DNA of 64,000 nt, taken from assembly GCA_020634895.1 (NCBI GenBank), contig JACKAV010000002.1, positions 310,001 to 374,000 of the forward strand, given 5' to 3'. The notes under the pieces were generated by a model that saw nothing but the letters and a program-made list of their open reading frames with translations, searched no databases and was not told where the DNA came from. A program made the position numbers and the translations under genes. Position 1 is the stretch's first letter; each line of letters starts with the position of its first letter. Source of the stretch: Anaerolineales bacterium. GTDB taxonomy: Bacteria > Chloroflexota > Anaerolineae > Anaerolineales > Villigracilaceae. This document shows, one piece after another, positions 16,846 to 24,371 of the stretch.

Positions 16846-18234
16846 TTACTGACCGAGCGCGGCGGAGTAATCTTCCTGGATCTTCGCGTTGACTTCGTCA
16901 ACAGTGAGTTCTTCGGTGATCAACTTGCCGAGCGCGTCCTGCATGATGGTGGAGAGCTTGGCAGCTTCCTTGATGCCGGCGAAACCAACACCGTATTCAG
17001 CAGCCAGTTCGGCTTCGCGCTGAAGCTGCGGGGAGTCGGTCACATAACCATACTGGGCATCGTTGCGGGCAGGGATCAAGCCCATGGTCTCGTTCCACTT
17101 GTGATTGCCTTCCTTGCTGAAAGCCATCTTGAGCCATTCGGCGGCAAGTTCCTTGTTCTGGCTGTATTCAGGCACGGCGAGCCAGTCGTTGAACGCGAGC
17201 ACAACGGGCTTGCTGTTGGGGAAGTTCTCGGGATCGCCATAGAACGGATCGATGGAGACATTATCCCAGATCGGGCGGTCAAAGGCAGGAGCAGCCCAAC
17301 CGGAGTGCGCGAGACATACGGCGCCGTTATCCTTGCCGGTGGCATCGTCAACGTCAATGACGGAACCCTGACCAGCAGGGAGGGAACCGACAGCGTTCAC
17401 AGCGTCGCCGTAGGTTGCGAGGCGCATGTCGAGCAGGAACTGAGTGGTCGCCAACGCTTCAGGAGAGTCGAAGTTGGGGGTGCCATCGGCTTTGTAGAGT
17501 TCGCCGCCGAGGGAGTAGTACACGAGCAGCCACCATTGCCAGTCCGCCATGGAGCCGGCGTCAACGGGAACAAGCGCCTGCTGAGTCAAAGAATTGGTAG
17601 CAGGATCAATCACGGAGGCAGTGGAGGCGAAGGACTTCCAATCCGAGAAGTTCTGTGGAGTACCAGTGGTCCAGCCGGAGGCTTCCATCAGGTCGGTGCG
17701 GCAGAACACGTAGCGAGGAGCGGTGAAGATGGGCAGACCGCGGAGGGAGCCATCGTACTTGGCGTTTTCGAGAGCGGGACCGAAATTGGAAATTTCATCC
17801 CATGCGCCAGCGCCGAGATATTCATCCATGTTGGCGAGGTTTTCACCATACAGGGTGTTCATTTCAGAGCCAAGGTTGATGATATCGGGACCTTCGCCAG
17901 CCGCAAAGAAACCACTGAAAGTGGTGTCCCAGCCAGACCAGGAGCCTTCGGTGATTTCAACGGTCACGCCGGGGTGAGCCGCTTCGAAAGCAGGGCTGAT
18001 CTCATCGTTCAACCAGGCAATGGTATCGGGGGTGTAATCGAGCAGGTAGATCTTGAGGGTTACAGCATCGCTGGAGGCAGGGGCTTCCGCCGGAGCTTCT
18101 TCGGTCATCGCCTCTTCAGTAGCAGCGGGGGCATCGTTTCCAGCAGGGGCTTCAGTAGCAGCGCCGCCACAAGCGGTCAGCACAAGGCTTACCAGCATCA
18201 GCAGCGAAAACAGGGTAAACAACTTCTTTTGCAT
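16846..18234 (-). CDS. Sugar ABC transporter substrate-binding lipoprotein (family 1)
   Basis: A lipoprotein signal peptide ends LVLTACGG (Cys22) and is followed by an Ala/Glu/Pro-rich linker to about residue 55. The rest is a family-1 extracellular solute-binding protein with LKIYLLDYTPDTIAWL at the start, GPDIINLGSEM, AWDEISNFGP, and KEGNHKWNETMGLIPARND near the C-terminus. It captures an oligo- or amino-sugar outside the membrane for the two permeases. An AAGGAGAAG ribosome-binding site precedes the ATG. Confidence 0.93.
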   Translation of the reverse strand: MQKKLFTLFSLLMLVSLVLTACGGAATEAPAGNDAPAATEEAMTEEAPAEAPASSDAVTLKIYLLDYTPDTIAWLNDEISPAFEAAHPGVTVEITEGSWSGWDTTFSGFFAAGEGPDIINLGSEMNTLYGENLANMDEYLGAGAWDEISNFGPALENAKYDGSLRGLPIFTAPRYVFCRTDLMEASGWTTGTPQNFSDWKSFASTASVIDPATNSLTQQALVPVDAGSMADWQWWLLVYYSLGGELYKADGTPNFDSPEALATTQFLLDMRLATYGDAVNAVGSLPAGQGSVIDVDDATGKDNGAVCLAHSGWAAPAFDRPIWDNVSIDPFYGDPENFPNSKPVVLAFNDWLAVPEYSQNKELAAEWLKMAFSKEGNHKWNETMGLIPARNDAQYGYVTDSPQLQREAELAAEYGVGFAGIKEAAKLSTIMQDALGKLITEELTVDEVNAKIQEDYSAALGQ

Positions 18235-18329
18235 TTTCTTCTCCTTGGTTTTACTTGAAAATTTTCGAGCCTGAAAGTGTATTTAAGTGTTTCTTTTTTT
18301 CACGCTCCTTTCCTTCGAATTGAACAGGT

Positions 18330-19178
18330 CTAGCTCATCCTGAGAATTCGTTCGTTCACATCATCCACGAACCGCTGCATGTGTTCACCGATAAATACAG
18401 TGGGTTCAAGACTGGCATCGTTCATCAATGCGGTCAAATCGATGCCATAAGAAAGCGCCAGCGCATCATCGACATCATGCGACTCAAAATAGGTCGCATT
18501 TGCGCGGCGACGCCCCATCGACGCGAGATCGTAGCGTTTGCCGCCCACGATCTGCGAATCGAACACACCCAATAAAGCAAGCTGCAAATTTTCATGATTG
18601 GATAAATTCATGGTGACCTTATCGGAGTCGACCATCCAATCGAGCGCGCGCCAGACTTCACACCCCACGACTCTTTCGGGACGTTCAGCCGGGTCCAGTT
18701 TTCTGAGAGCTTCAATTACCCTGAGAGCGACTCCCACATGTGTGTCGTGCTTGTCCGCGAGGTTGTGGGTGTAGACCACCTTCGGCTTCGTGGCACGCAG
18801 GATAGCCAAAATATCATCCACGGGTTCGGAGCGTGACGCATCTTTGACCACCTTGCTGGGAATATCCAACATGATCTGCGCCGCAAACTCGCCGACAAAC
18901 GCCGCCTTACGCTGCTCCTTAAAGCGGACAAGTCTCATCTCGTCATCGCTGTAATTCTCGTAAATACTGTTACGTGGGGAACCGCGTCCATCGGTAACAA
19001 CCACGCCGGTGAACCATTTGTCTTTTTGCTGAAAGCATTCAATGATCGGCTGCGCTGCCATGATCTCGATGTCATCCTGGTGTGCGGCAAGGCACAGGTG
19101 CGTTGTCCGCGCCAGTGCCTGCTCCATCGGCTCGTTATCGGGGATATAAACTTCTGCTGTGTTGAGATGAAAGTTCAT
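18330..19178 (-). CDS. PIG-L/LmbE-type deacetylase
   Basis: The 282-residue protein has the PIG-L zinc site AHQDD (His33, Asp35-Asp36) and the later HNLADKHDTHVGV with candidate zinc and catalytic histidines. The family removes the acetyl group from N-acetylglucosaminyl compounds (PIG-L, MshB, BshB, diacetylchitobiose deacetylases). Between an amino-sugar importer and a sugar kinase, it probably deacetylates the imported sugar, taking the place of a NagA-type enzyme, which is absent from this cluster. The substrate is inferred. Confidence 0.85.
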   Translation of the reverse strand: MNFHLNTAEVYIPDNEPMEQALARTTHLCLAAHQDDIEIMAAQPIIECFQQKDKWFTGVVVTDGRGSPRNSIYENYSDDEMRLVRFKEQRKAAFVGEFAAQIMLDIPSKVVKDASRSEPVDDILAILRATKPKVVYTHNLADKHDTHVGVALRVIEALRKLDPAERPERVVGCEVWRALDWMVDSDKVTMNLSNHENLQLALLGVFDSQIVGGKRYDLASMGRRRANATYFESHDVDDALALSYGIDLTALMNDASLEPTVFIGEHMQRFVDDVNERILRMS

Positions 19179-19190
19179 AATTTCTTTCTT

Positions 19191-19284
19191 GTCATTGCGA
19201 GGGCGATTTTGTTCTTTGCCCGAAGCAATCCCTTACTCAATTCTGAGATTGCTTCGTCGGGAAGAGCGCCCTCCTCGCAATGAC
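19191..19284. repeat. Dispersed imperfect palindrome (GTCATTGCGAGG family)
   Basis: The spacer between the deacetylase and kinase genes is a 94-bp palindrome. Its ends are GTCATTGCGAGGGCG and CGCCCTCCTCGCAATGAC, with an inner pair GAAGCAATC/GATTGCTTC. Repeats of this sequence type are common between genes of many bacteria. On RNA it would fold into one long hairpin inside the operon transcript. Confidence 0.85.
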
Positions 19285-19287
19285 GAA

Positions 19288-20667
19288 TTATTCGACCACC
19301 GGCAAACTCGCCGCCGCCACAGACTGCCCCACCCGGCGGATCTTTTCATCCGGCAGGTGCAGTTCGATCTTCTTCAATAATTCGGGAAACTCGGCATCAA
19401 AAACCTTCTTCGCGCCTTCGATCAGCAAGTCACCGCCGCGACCGGAAGTGCAGCGCCCCAAAATCAAAACATGCTTGATGTCGTAAAACTCGGCATAGTG
19501 AGCAATTCCATATCCGAGGTAAATGCCCATGCTTTGCCAAATCTTCGTCGCGCCTTCTTCACCAGCTTCCAATTTCTTTTGCACGAACTTGAGTTTTTCA
19601 GCATCGGTCACATCGGCAGGGATTTCAATGCCCGCCTTCGGAGCCAGCCGAAACACACATTGCTGCGAGAAATACGACGCACCGCAACCTTTATCGCCAG
19701 ACCATTCATCAACTGGGGCTTTAGGGCTGTAATCAATGGGCGCGAAAGCCAACTCGTTAAGCCAGCCCATAATGTGACCTTCCATATTTACGTACCCAGC
19801 CGCTTCGCTGGATCCGAGCGCAATACCCAAAATGCCGTTATCTTCAATCGACATCGAACCCGCCAGCGCGGTCACATCGCCATCGTTGATAACTTCCAAC
19901 GGCACACCCATTTCCTCGCGGATACGCAGGAACATATTTTTGATATCGCCAAATTTTTCAGCAGGAATGCCGCGAAACAACGAAGCCACCATCGGGCGGT
20001 TATCCACGTAGATGCCTGCCGAGCTGCCGCCAATTGCATCCACTCGCGGCATTTTGCTTGCGGCGGTTTTCAGGGCGGTCATCACTTCTTGATAGTGATA
20101 ATCGGGGTCGGTGTTCTTACGCGGCTCCCAGATCACTTCTTCGCTGTAGACCGCTTCGCCATCAATCACGGCGCTCACTTTACGGTCCGATGCGCCAAGG
20201 TCAAACCCAATGCGGCAACCAGCCAAATTTCGCCCGAGCAATTTCCCGGTCTCGCAGGAGGCGGGCACTTCATCCGCAGAACAGACCACCACCGAAAATT
20301 CCTTCTCGTAGACCTGCGTCCCCATGAAATGAAAATCGAACTTACGTGCGCCGTCCGCCGTGTACACCTTGCGAATGTGTTCTCCAATCGCTTTGGGCGC
20401 GCCGATATAAACGGTGTGACCGCCGCGCTGCCAAAGCAAAAATTTCACGGCGCGTTCGATGTATTGAAAATTGGATTCAAACTCGGGATGACCTTCGGGA
20501 TACACAAAGGTTTCAAAGCGCGAAATTTCGCCCGCGCCTCTTTCCAAGCCGATCACTGCCTTCACACCAACAGGCTTTGCGCCACTCTGAAAGTTTTTAT
20601 CTGCCAACACTGCCGGACGAAAGCCTTCATCCAACGGCGGCGCAATCTTTGGTTCGACTAATTGCAT
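19288..20667 (-). CDS. ROK-type sugar kinase with unusual N-terminal domain
   Basis: Residues 150-459 form an ASKHA/ROK-like kinase: phosphate-1 loop RIGFDLGASDRKV, VINDGDVTALAGS (sugar-binding Asp region), and the adenosine-loop-like LGIALGSSEAAGY. The first ~150 residues (YPEGHPEFESNFQYIERAVK and following) are not part of a normal ROK kinase and I do not recognise them. A glucosamine or N-acetylhexosamine kinase role is inferred from the neighbours. The ROK regulator gene ends nine bases upstream, so both are on one transcript. Confidence 0.72.
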   Translation of the reverse strand: MQLVEPKIAPPLDEGFRPAVLADKNFQSGAKPVGVKAVIGLERGAGEISRFETFVYPEGHPEFESNFQYIERAVKFLLWQRGGHTVYIGAPKAIGEHIRKVYTADGARKFDFHFMGTQVYEKEFSVVVCSADEVPASCETGKLLGRNLAGCRIGFDLGASDRKVSAVIDGEAVYSEEVIWEPRKNTDPDYHYQEVMTALKTAASKMPRVDAIGGSSAGIYVDNRPMVASLFRGIPAEKFGDIKNMFLRIREEMGVPLEVINDGDVTALAGSMSIEDNGILGIALGSSEAAGYVNMEGHIMGWLNELAFAPIDYSPKAPVDEWSGDKGCGASYFSQQCVFRLAPKAGIEIPADVTDAEKLKFVQKKLEAGEEGATKIWQSMGIYLGYGIAHYAEFYDIKHVLILGRCTSGRGGDLLIEGAKKVFDAEFPELLKKIELHLPDEKIRRVGQSVAAASLPVVE

Positions 20668-20676
20668 GATGAGTTC

Positions 20677-21816
20677 CTAGTTGAATAACAATGAATAATC
20701 GTCGAGCAGCAGAAATGCCGAAGCGCCGAGAATGCAGGCGCGATAGTCGAGCGTGCCAAGTTCAAGTTCCGTATTTTCCGAAAGACGGGAGAGCGCCGCG
20801 TTGCGCATGGACATGTTCACTTCATCCATCCATGTGGAACCGAAGCGGGTCATATCGCCGGTGAGGACGATCTTTTGAATGTTGAGTGTGCCGATCAAAT
20901 TCGCGAGAGAAGCGCCGAGGTAACGCGCTGCTTTTAAAACCACATCCTGGGCTTTGGCGTCCCCATTCTCAAAAGCGGACTGTGCCTGATCCAGCGTTTT
21001 CACTTTTAAATTACCAAGTACCGCGCGCGCGCTCGAAACAGTTTCGAGACATCCATACTTTCCACAGCGGCAAAGTTCGCCGCCCTCTTGCACCACCACA
21101 TGACCGATCTCGCCCGCGCCGCCACCATCACCCTGAAAGAGACGTCCATTCACGAAGATGCCCGCGCCAATACCATGCTTCACGTTAACCACGATCAGGT
21201 TGTCATCGCTGGAATGGTCACCGCCGTATACATACTCGCCAATCGCAGTCGCCTGGCTGTCATTCAAAATGGAAACGGGGACTTTGTATTTCTTTTCGAG
21301 CAATTGCCCAAGCGGAAGGTTCTGCCACTCCAAATTGACGGCATTCACCACCACCCCTTCACGAGTGTTGACCAAACCGGGCGTCCCCACGCCGATACCG
21401 ACAATGGGTTTTATCTTTTTCTTCATCAATTGATCGATGATCTGATAAACAAGGTCGAGGGCGGTTTTGCCGTCTTCATCCACGACGGGCACTTCCACCA
21501 TCTCTTTGATCTCCCCCCGAAGATTTAATATCGCACCAATGAATTTATCCTGCGCGAGGTTCAAGCCGATGAGATAACGCGCATCGGCAACCACACTGAT
21601 GAGGATCGGCGTTTTCCCGCCAATGGATTCGCCCCTGCCGACTTCCTGAACCAGACCTTCTTCGAGCAACCCGTTAACTACGTCCGAAACGGTTGTGCGC
21701 GTCAGGTTGGTTACACGCGCCACTTCCGCTCGGCTGATGGACTCATTCGCAAAGATGGTCCGAAGTACGAGATCGCGATTGTGTTGCTTGGTTTGTTGAT
21801 GCGTTGCTTTTTTCAT
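20677..21816 (-). CDS. ROK-family transcriptional repressor (NagC/XylR-like)
   Basis: The ATG at 21816 (MKKATHQQTK) is chosen over a TTG 27 bases upstream. An N-terminal winged helix (RAEVARVTNLTRTTVSDVVNGLLEEGLV) is followed by a ROK sugar-binding domain with GIGVGTPGLV, VNVKHGIGAGI and the zinc site GHVVVQEGGELCRCGKYGCLE. It heads the minus-strand sugar cluster and most likely represses it until an amino sugar or its phosphate binds. A candidate operator lies at 21865-21893. Confidence 0.92.
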   Translation of the reverse strand: MKKATHQQTKQHNRDLVLRTIFANESISRAEVARVTNLTRTTVSDVVNGLLEEGLVQEVGRGESIGGKTPILISVVADARYLIGLNLAQDKFIGAILNLRGEIKEMVEVPVVDEDGKTALDLVYQIIDQLMKKKIKPIVGIGVGTPGLVNTREGVVVNAVNLEWQNLPLGQLLEKKYKVPVSILNDSQATAIGEYVYGGDHSSDDNLIVVNVKHGIGAGIFVNGRLFQGDGGGAGEIGHVVVQEGGELCRCGKYGCLETVSSARAVLGNLKVKTLDQAQSAFENGDAKAQDVVLKAARYLGASLANLIGTLNIQKIVLTGDMTRFGSTWMDEVNMSMRNAALSRLSENTELELGTLDYRACILGASAFLLLDDYSLLFN

Positions 21817-21864
21817 GGTTTTTACCAGATTATCTATACGCAAATATTCAATTCGTCAAACAAT

Positions 21865-21893
21865 ACTTTGTAAATTCACTGTACTAACAAAGT
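21865..21893. promoter_or_regulatory. Candidate ROK repressor operator
   Basis: Inverted half-sites ACTTTGT (21865-21871) and ACAAAGT (21887-21893) are separated by 15 bp, 49 bp upstream of the repressor ATG. Wide-spaced TTTGT/ACAAA dyads are typical of ROK-family operators. Assignment is by position and form only. Confidence 0.5.
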
Positions 21894-21935
21894 TCATTCT
21901 ACAGATTTCCCCTCGATGAGTCAAGTCCCAATCCC

Positions 21936-21964
21936 TTGACAAATTTTAGGATAAATTATAAAAT
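21936..21964 (+). promoter_or_regulatory. Promoter of the iron-uptake operon
   Basis: TTGACA (21936-21941), a 17-bp spacer and TAAAAT (21959-21964) make a near-consensus sigma-70 promoter reading toward the DtxR-family gene. The expected start site falls inside the operator at 21965-21984. Confidence 0.75.
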
Positions 21965-21984
21965 AATTTAGGTAAGACTAAATT
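21965..21984. promoter_or_regulatory. Candidate DtxR/MntR-family operator
   Basis: A perfect dyad AATTTAG-N6-CTAAATT follows the -10 box directly. The TTTAGGTAAG/CTAAA core resembles DtxR-family boxes (TTAGGTTAGCCTAACCTAA-type). Bound regulator would block transcription start of the operon that encodes a DtxR-family protein. Confidence 0.65.
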
Positions 21985-22050
21985 TAATGAGTTCGTTGTT
22001 ATGGCGCTCCCCCCCTTTAACTTATTCTGCACAACCATCACACTCTAAAA

Positions 22051-22716
22051 ATGATGAAAACATCCACTTCCACACAAGATTATCTTAAACGCATCTACGA
22101 ATTGACCGAGTGCGGAGAGCCCGCCAGCACGAACGATCTGGCGCGGGAACTCAACATCAAACCCGCATCGGTCACCGGCATGATCCAAAAACTCGCCGCC
22201 GAAAAACCAGCATTGGTGGAGTATCAAAAACATCAGGGCGTCACCCTCACAACTTCTGGAAAACGAGCCGCGCTCGAGGTGATTCGCCACCATCGTCTGC
22301 TTGAGGCGTGGCTTGTGCAAACACTCGGCTACTCATGGGATGAAGTCCATGAAGAAGCAGAACGGTTGGAACATGCCATTTCGGAGGATTTCGAACGACG
22401 AATCGCTGCCGCATTGGGACATCCCACCCGCGACCCGCACGGCGAACTCATCCCCACCGAAGACTTGAAAATGCCTGCGGATGACTCCACGCCGCTTTCG
22501 GCTCTGCGTCCAAACCAATCAGCGACCATACAGCGCGTCATTTCACAGGACCCGGACCTGCTCCGCCACCTCGAAAGTTTGGGACTCATTCCAGGCATTC
22601 AGATCGAAGTTACCGAATACTCCTCCTTCGATAACAACCTTACTGTAAAAGTTGGAAAGAAACAAAATGTACTTGGATTGAATATCACAACAAAGATATT
22701 TGTAGAAATACTTTAA
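22051..22716 (+). CDS. DtxR/MntR-family metal-dependent repressor
   Basis: The 221-residue protein has the three-part DtxR layout. The winged helix covers residues 5-70 (STNDLARELNIKPASVTGMIQKLA), the metal-binding and dimer domain about 71-140 (VHEEAERLEHAISEDFERRI, HPTRDPHGELIP), and an SH3-like FeoA-type domain about 150-221. At the position of Cys102 of IdeR/DtxR it has Glu, like MntR Glu99, so metal preference cannot be read from context alone. It starts the iron-uptake operon and probably binds the dyad at 21965-21984. Confidence 0.9.
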   Translation: MMKTSTSTQDYLKRIYELTECGEPASTNDLARELNIKPASVTGMIQKLAAEKPALVEYQKHQGVTLTTSGKRAALEVIRHHRLLEAWLVQTLGYSWDEVHEEAERLEHAISEDFERRIAAALGHPTRDPHGELIPTEDLKMPADDSTPLSALRPNQSATIQRVISQDPDLLRHLESLGLIPGIQIEVTEYSSFDNNLTVKVGKKQNVLGLNITTKIFVEIL

Positions 22717-22746
22717 TAATTTTTATCAACGGAAAGGCTTTTAGAA

Positions 22747-23343
22747 ATGAATGAAACGATCTTTAGAATTCTCGCCGCACTTATCCTATTTACAGGAATT
22801 GGCATCTCCACATACTTCCGCCGCAAAGCGGACCGCGACACCGGGGAAAAACTCTCCCGAAAAGTGGACGGGACCCCGATGATGCTTGTCATTCGCATTG
22901 CAGGTCTGCCTTTATGGCTCAGCCCATTGATCTATTTGATAAACCCGCAATGGATGTCATGGTCAAAGATCGGCTTGCCGGAGTGGGCGCGCTGGCTCGG
23001 CGTTGGGCTGGGATTGATCAACCTGGGTCTGATCTACTGGCTGTTCAACAGCATCCGCAGCGGAATTACACCCGTTAGCGCCACCCGCAAAAATCACCAG
23101 CTTGTGACTCATGGAATATACCGCTGGGTCCGCCACCCGCTTTACACCATCGGGTCGATGCTTTTCGCCTTCTTCGGCTTGATGGCAGATAACTGGTTCT
23201 TCATGCTGCTTGCCGCACTGGCATTTATCGCCATGGCGGTCCGCACGCCCAAAGAAGAAGCCAACCTCATCGAAAAATTTGGAGATGAATATCGCAATTA
23301 CATGAAGCGCACAGGTCGCTTTTTACCCAAATTCAGCAAATAA
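22747..23343 (+). CDS. Isoprenylcysteine-carboxyl-methyltransferase-like membrane methyltransferase
   Basis: A 198-residue membrane protein with about four or five helices and the ICMT/PEMT C-terminal signature: HGIYRWVRHPLYTIG, followed by EEANLIEKFGDEYRNYMKRTGRFLPKF. These enzymes methylate membrane-bound substrates with S-adenosylmethionine; the bacterial substrate is unknown. It lies 30 bp after the regulator and 18 bp before the next feo-operon gene, so it is co-transcribed with iron uptake, an unusual association. Confidence 0.85.
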   Translation: MNETIFRILAALILFTGIGISTYFRRKADRDTGEKLSRKVDGTPMMLVIRIAGLPLWLSPLIYLINPQWMSWSKIGLPEWARWLGVGLGLINLGLIYWLFNSIRSGITPVSATRKNHQLVTHGIYRWVRHPLYTIGSMLFAFFGLMADNWFFMLLAALAFIAMAVRTPKEEANLIEKFGDEYRNYMKRTGRFLPKFSK

Positions 23344-23361
23344 CAAAACAAGGAAACGAGC

Positions 23362-24357
23362 ATGGTATACACAATCGCTGTTATTGCACTGATCGTACTG
23401 ATTTTTTTCCCGCGCATCGGACTGCTCACGTTATACAAGAATTATCGCGGCGCACAGGCGCGCGAACGAGTGGAAGACGCGCTCAAGCATCTGCTGGACC
23501 GCGAGCAGCAGGGACGTCACGCCTCGCCCGAATCGCTCGGCGGCACGCTCGACCTTCGGCGCGCAAAAGTCACCCACCTGTTGCAGGATATGGAAACGCA
23601 GGGACTGATCGAAACACGCGGAACAGAACTGCACCTCACCGCTGAAGGCGAACGCTGGGCACTGCACGTTGTCCGCGCGCACCGCTTGTGGGAGCGTTAT
23701 CTCGCAGACGAAGCGCGAATGCCTTTGAACAGAATCCACAACGAGGCGCAGAAACGCGAACACTCGTTGACCGAAGCGCAGTTGAACGACCTCGAAGCTG
23801 CGCTTGGTCACCCCACCCGCGACCCGCATGGCGACCCCATCCCAACGCGTGAGGGGAAAATCAATCGGGCGGAGGGAATGCCCATTACGGCGTGGCAGCC
23901 CGATCGTCCCGCACGAATCGTACACCTTGAGGATGAACCCGTTCTGGCGTTTCAACAAATCCTGGCAACAGGACTCCGCCTCGGGCAGGACATCCGCATC
24001 ATCGAAAAAACGCCTGACCGCTATGTGCTGAGCGACGGCGAAAACGAATACCGGCTCGCGCCCGCGGTGGCTTCGAATATTTATATTTCGGCGCTGCCCG
24101 AAAGCGAGATCATGAAGCGGGAAGCGGTGCCGCTCTTTGAGCTGACGCACGACCAGCGCGGAGAGATTGTCACGCTCGACGACGCTGTGCAGGGATTTAC
24201 CCGCCGCCGCTTTCTGGACCTCGGGCTGACTCCTGGAACTGTGATCTACCCTGAACTTCAAAATTTCTTCGGTGACCCGCGCGCCTACCGTGTGCGCGGA
24301 ACTCTAATCGCATTACGAAGAGATCAAGCGGCGCAGATCTGGGTCAAGCCGATTTAA
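23362..24357 (+). CDS. Membrane-tethered DtxR-like protein with FeoA-type domains
   Basis: Residues 3-22 are a hydrophobic anchor (IAVIALIVLIFFPRIGLLTL). A DtxR-like winged helix (about 40-100) and dimer domain (IHNEAQKREHSLTEAQL, HPTRDPHGDPIPT) follow. The C-terminus holds two SH3-like FeoA-type segments (about 178-245 and 258-331; the second has RRRFLDLGLTPGTVI). The metal-ligand position that is Glu in the upstream paralogue and Cys in IdeR is Gln here. It may be a membrane-bound FeoA-like partner of FeoB rather than a DNA-binding repressor. The gene ends 14 bp before feoB. Confidence 0.78.
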   Translation: MVYTIAVIALIVLIFFPRIGLLTLYKNYRGAQARERVEDALKHLLDREQQGRHASPESLGGTLDLRRAKVTHLLQDMETQGLIETRGTELHLTAEGERWALHVVRAHRLWERYLADEARMPLNRIHNEAQKREHSLTEAQLNDLEAALGHPTRDPHGDPIPTREGKINRAEGMPITAWQPDRPARIVHLEDEPVLAFQQILATGLRLGQDIRIIEKTPDRYVLSDGENEYRLAPAVASNIYISALPESEIMKREAVPLFELTHDQRGEIVTLDDAVQGFTRRRFLDLGLTPGTVIYPELQNFFGDPRAYRVRGTLIALRRDQAAQIWVKPI

Positions 24358-24371
24358 AAAGGAGATTCATA

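Noticed and set aside
16774..18258. A 494-codon plus-strand frame opposite the solute-binding protein gene
   Set aside because: It is the antisense shadow of a clear lipoprotein gene with strong family motifs; the product has no recognisable domain.
19471..20661. A 396-codon plus-strand frame opposite the ROK-type kinase gene
   Set aside because: Antisense shadow with His/Arg/Phe-rich composition and no domain.
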